DNA of 23,790 nucleotides from CAYXVB01 sp964467785 (lineage in GTDB: Bacteria > Bdellovibrionota > UBA1018), in the NCBI GenBank assembly GCA_964467785.1, contig CAYXVB010000044.1:1-23790 (forward strand). The letters run 5' to 3'. Every line of letters starts with the position of its first letter. The stretch's first letter is position 1. Shown piece by piece: positions 21,833 to 23,790 of this stretch. The position numbers and the translations under genes were made by a program. A model generated the notes under the pieces. It searched no databases. It worked only from the letters and a program-made list of their open reading frames with translations, and was not told where the DNA came from.

Positions 21833-22258
21833 TCACTGGCACTTGAACTTCATCTCCGTGGCATAGTCGTCGCCGCTGGTCATGACCCTGCCGACTGCGC
21901 CCGCGGAGCCGAGGACATTGCCGCCAGTGCGGGTGCTCTGAGAACCGTGAGCAGCGCCACCGAGGAGGATGGCCGCGGTGGACGCCTTGCGGACGGTGTC
22001 GCGGGTCGCTTCGTCCATTGAGCCTGTATAGGAAGTCTTCTCTTCCATGAAGGCAGGCATTTTGCTGCTCATTTGACAGTAGTGCTCGGCCTGGCTGATG
22101 GCGTCGCGCTCGGCGGACTCCTTGCCTTCGGCTCGGACCATCACCCGATGGACTCCGTCCGCCCCCGGGCGGACGTCGCGATGATGAGCGCAGGAAGAAA
22201 AGGAAACGAAGGCAAAAGCGGCGAGAGCCGCGGTACTCATGACCTGAAGTTTGCTCAT
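21833..22258 (-). CDS. Putative lipoprotein of unknown function
   Basis: The product has 141 residues from the ATG at 22256-22258; a TTG 12 codons upstream is unlikely. The lipobox FSSC ends at about residue 23 after a hydrophobic run (AALAAFAFVS). The mature part is short and charged, with EGKESAERDAISQAEHYCQ, then a Gly/Ser/Ala-rich stretch (ILLGGAAHGSQSTRTGGNVLGSAG) and a terminal Cys. This architecture (SAERDAI...AEHYC near the start) is seen in several small Gram-negative lipoproteins of unknown role. It follows the DUF4336 gene by 50 bases on the same strand and is convergent with hmgA. Confidence 0.78.
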   Translation of the reverse strand: MSKLQVMSTAALAAFAFVSFSSCAHHRDVRPGADGVHRVMVRAEGKESAERDAISQAEHYCQMSSKMPAFMEEKTSYTGSMDEATRDTVRKASTAAILLGGAAHGSQSTRTGGNVLGSAGAVGRVMTSGDDYATEMKFKCQ

Positions 22259-22308
22259 GGTTCTCAAGATGCCATTTGTGCCGGACTGTTGCAACGGCTG
22301 ACGGGGCG

Positions 22309-23001
22309 TTAGAAATCTTTCAGGAATTCCGCGAACTCCTCCCGCCCACCGGTCTCCAGCACATCGCCATGGTTGACAATTATCCGATCAAAATCCCAAG
22401 CCAGCATCCGCTCAAAAGACGCTCGCACTTGCGCCCGATCCTTGGAAAAAAAGCCGCGAAAGATCCGGCTTGGTCCGAAGCGCTGGTCGATCCGGTTCCA
22501 GCGGAAGAACCACCTTTCAAAGCCGCGCGTCTTCACACGCATGTTGAAAGCGGCGTCGCACAGGACGAGCGTGCGCGAAGGGTGATGGAATAGAACGATC
22601 TCTCCCAGCATCCGGGTGCCCTCGAGCAGGAGGCACTCGACATCGACCCGAATCTCCGAAGGCCAGTCCGCGGGCAGGGTGCCGTCGGCTGGGCAGCGCT
22701 TGGAGACGGCTTTGACCGCTTCCGCCGAGCCGAGGACTTTGGCGTGAGGGTAGCGGGCTTTGTAGTGATGAGCCTCGCTCACGTGAAAAGCGTTGGGAAG
22801 GATGATCCAAGCGACCCGACCTAGGCGGTCGATCCAAACGTAGTCCTCGTCGCGTAGACGAATGGCGCCGTGAATCAGCAGTTTTCCGCCGGGAAGCTGA
22901 ATGACGGTCATGCGTCGGCGGAATTTCGTGCCCTCCCAGTCGCCGTCGAGCGTGTGGAGGTTTGGACCGCGCTGGATCAGTGAGTCGTACTTTTCGATCA
23001 T
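22309..23001 (-). CDS. DUF4336 protein (metallo-beta-lactamase-like fold)
   Basis: The product has 230 residues from the ATG at 22999-23001. The open frame continues 41 codons further upstream, but the family begins with a tryptophan/aspartate segment such as LDGDWEG, so the later start fits. DUF4336 marks are FRRRMTVIQLPGGKLLIHGAIRL, the LGRVAWIILPNAFHVSEAHHYKARYPHAKVLGS core, VLFHHPSRTLVLCDAAFN, and DRIIVNHGDVLE near the end. These follow MBL-fold strand order with a non-standard metal-site sequence (PNAFHVSEAHH in place of HxHxDH). The role is unknown. The 105-base gap to the divergent J-domain gene holds no clear promoter. Confidence 0.8.
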   Translation of the reverse strand: MIEKYDSLIQRGPNLHTLDGDWEGTKFRRRMTVIQLPGGKLLIHGAIRLRDEDYVWIDRLGRVAWIILPNAFHVSEAHHYKARYPHAKVLGSAEAVKAVSKRCPADGTLPADWPSEIRVDVECLLLEGTRMLGEIVLFHHPSRTLVLCDAAFNMRVKTRGFERWFFRWNRIDQRFGPSRIFRGFFSKDRAQVRASFERMLAWDFDRIIVNHGDVLETGGREEFAEFLKDF

Positions 23002-23106
23002 GGAACTAGGATTAAACCATGGGCCTCCCCCGGGTGAAAAGCACCACTTGGCCAGCTCCGCTGCAGTTGATTGCAGGCACTTGAGATGAGACCATGGACA
23101 CATTGA

Positions 23107-23790
23107 ATGAAGGTCCACCTGCAAATCGACAGTAGGCGCATTGACTCTCTGGTCAGGCGAGCGTTTGCGTCATTGCTGCTGGTTCTGCATTTGAGCGGGA
23201 TCGCGTTGGCGGAGCAATCCCCTTATCAGATCCTCGGAGTGAGTGCTGATGCGACTCCCGAGGAAATCAAGAGTGCCTATCGAAGGCTGTCGTCGATCCA
23301 TCATCCGGATCGAAATCCGGGAGACCCCGAAGCGGCCAGACTGCAGCAAAGAATCAATGACGCCTACGCGAGTTTACGGAGCGCGCAATCCGCGGCACCT
23401 GTCGCGGTCGCTCATGGCTCGGGCGGGGCGAAAACTCCTCGGCCCTCTGAAAAGCCCTCCGGATACGAAACCGCCTTCGATTTCGCGAAAAAGCCCATTC
23501 GGGATGGCGGGTTCGGCCTGTACGGGGCGGAGGCGGATACCTGGGCCAGGGAAACCGTCAGGCGCATGAAGCCTGCAAGTGTCGCGCGATGGATCAAGGT
23601 TTATGAACGGGCGATCGCCCACGCGTCTCAAAGCGTCGAGGAGGGCGGCCAGGGTCTCGGTCCCAGGGACGCTAAGAAGTGGGCTGCGCGGATGTCGAAC
23701 ACGATGGAACTCCCCGAGTTGGGAACGTGGATAAGAAGATATGGCGCCGCGATCGAACGCGCCTTGAAATCCGCACAAGATGGCTTCGTC
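23107..23790 (+). CDS. Exported or membrane-anchored J-domain protein with tandem C-terminal repeat (3' end missing)
   Basis: The frame opens at the ATG at 23107 and stays open for 228 codons to the right edge, so the end is missing. An Arg-containing N-terminus and hydrophobic core (ASLLLVLHLSGIALA, 21-35) form a signal peptide or anchor. A J-domain follows at once (SPYQILGVSADATPEEIKSAYRRLSSIHHPDRNPG, HPD at 66-68, then INDAYASL). After a Ser/Ala/Pro linker, residues about 146-221 hold two copies of a 46-residue unit, with W-A-R and M, then W-I-[KR]-x-Y-x-x-A-I-x-x-A (W146/W162 and W192/W208). J-domains stimulate Hsp70; one outside the cytoplasm is odd, since no periplasmic DnaK is known generally. 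No ribosome site is evident. Confidence 0.75.
   Translation, partial: MKVHLQIDSRRIDSLVRRAFASLLLVLHLSGIALAEQSPYQILGVSADATPEEIKSAYRRLSSIHHPDRNPGDPEAARLQQRINDAYASLRSAQSAAPVAVAHGSGGAKTPRPSEKPSGYETAFDFAKKPIRDGGFGLYGAEADTWARETVRRMKPASVARWIKVYERAIAHASQSVEEGGQGLGPRDAKKWAARMSNTMELPELGTWIRRYGAAIERALKSAQDGFV

Overview
The window is about 24 kb of moderately GC-rich, tightly packed Gram-negative DNA. It carries 26 protein genes, two of them cut by the window edges, no tRNA or rRNA that I can see, no transposase and no CRISPR array. Two paralogous TIGR02147-type regulators, the high share of exported proteins with no recognisable function, two lipobox lipoproteins and a 74-residue two-CxxC ribosomal protein L28 point to Bdellovibrionota (Bdellovibrio/Oligoflexia-like) or a neighbouring deltaproteobacterial-type lineage. 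This assignment is inferred from gene content only.

Layout. (1) 1-1873, minus strand: two exported or envelope proteins. (2) 1983-5178, plus strand: core metabolism, with malic enzyme MaeB (malic plus phosphotransacetylase domains) overlapping RidA, then a strong terminator and a DUF454 membrane protein. (3) 5251-12899: a block rich in exported proteins. It holds a HEWGH metallopeptidase-like protein, two small secreted Cys-containing proteins in an AT-rich patch, a TIGR02147 regulator followed by a secreted protein with a DUF1566-like C-terminus, a second TIGR02147 regulator on the minus strand, and three further exported proteins on the plus strand. A perfect 9+9 bp palindrome lies between the second regulator and the divergent exported genes and looks like an operator. 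A 10-N assembly gap also falls in that promoter region. (4) 12929-18844: housekeeping and envelope genes: rpmB, a YdcF-like protein, a membrane-inserted metallophosphoesterase coupled to rdgB, a lipoprotein, an EI24/CysZ-like protein and an exported alpha/beta hydrolase. (5) 19041-23790: a small exported protein with a clear promoter and terminator, a glyoxalase II-like hydrolase, a small tail-anchored protein, homogentisate 1,2-dioxygenase, a lipoprotein, a DUF4336 protein, and a truncated exported J-domain protein.

How the genes may work together. MaeB (malate to pyruvate) and RidA (clearing reactive enamine/imine intermediates) are plausible partners in carbon and amino-acid flux. HmgA adds tyrosine/phenylalanine catabolism, fitting an amino-acid-consuming lifestyle. 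The least understood part is the 5.2-12.9 kb block, where two paralogous regulators sit directly beside exported proteins. My best candidate for an undescribed system is a set of TIGR02147-controlled secreted-protein modules. The exported J-domain protein with a tandem 46-residue C-terminal repeat at the right edge is the second unusual item. Several genes have -10-like boxes within about 10 bases of the start codon and no Shine-Dalgarno sequence, suggesting leaderless messages.
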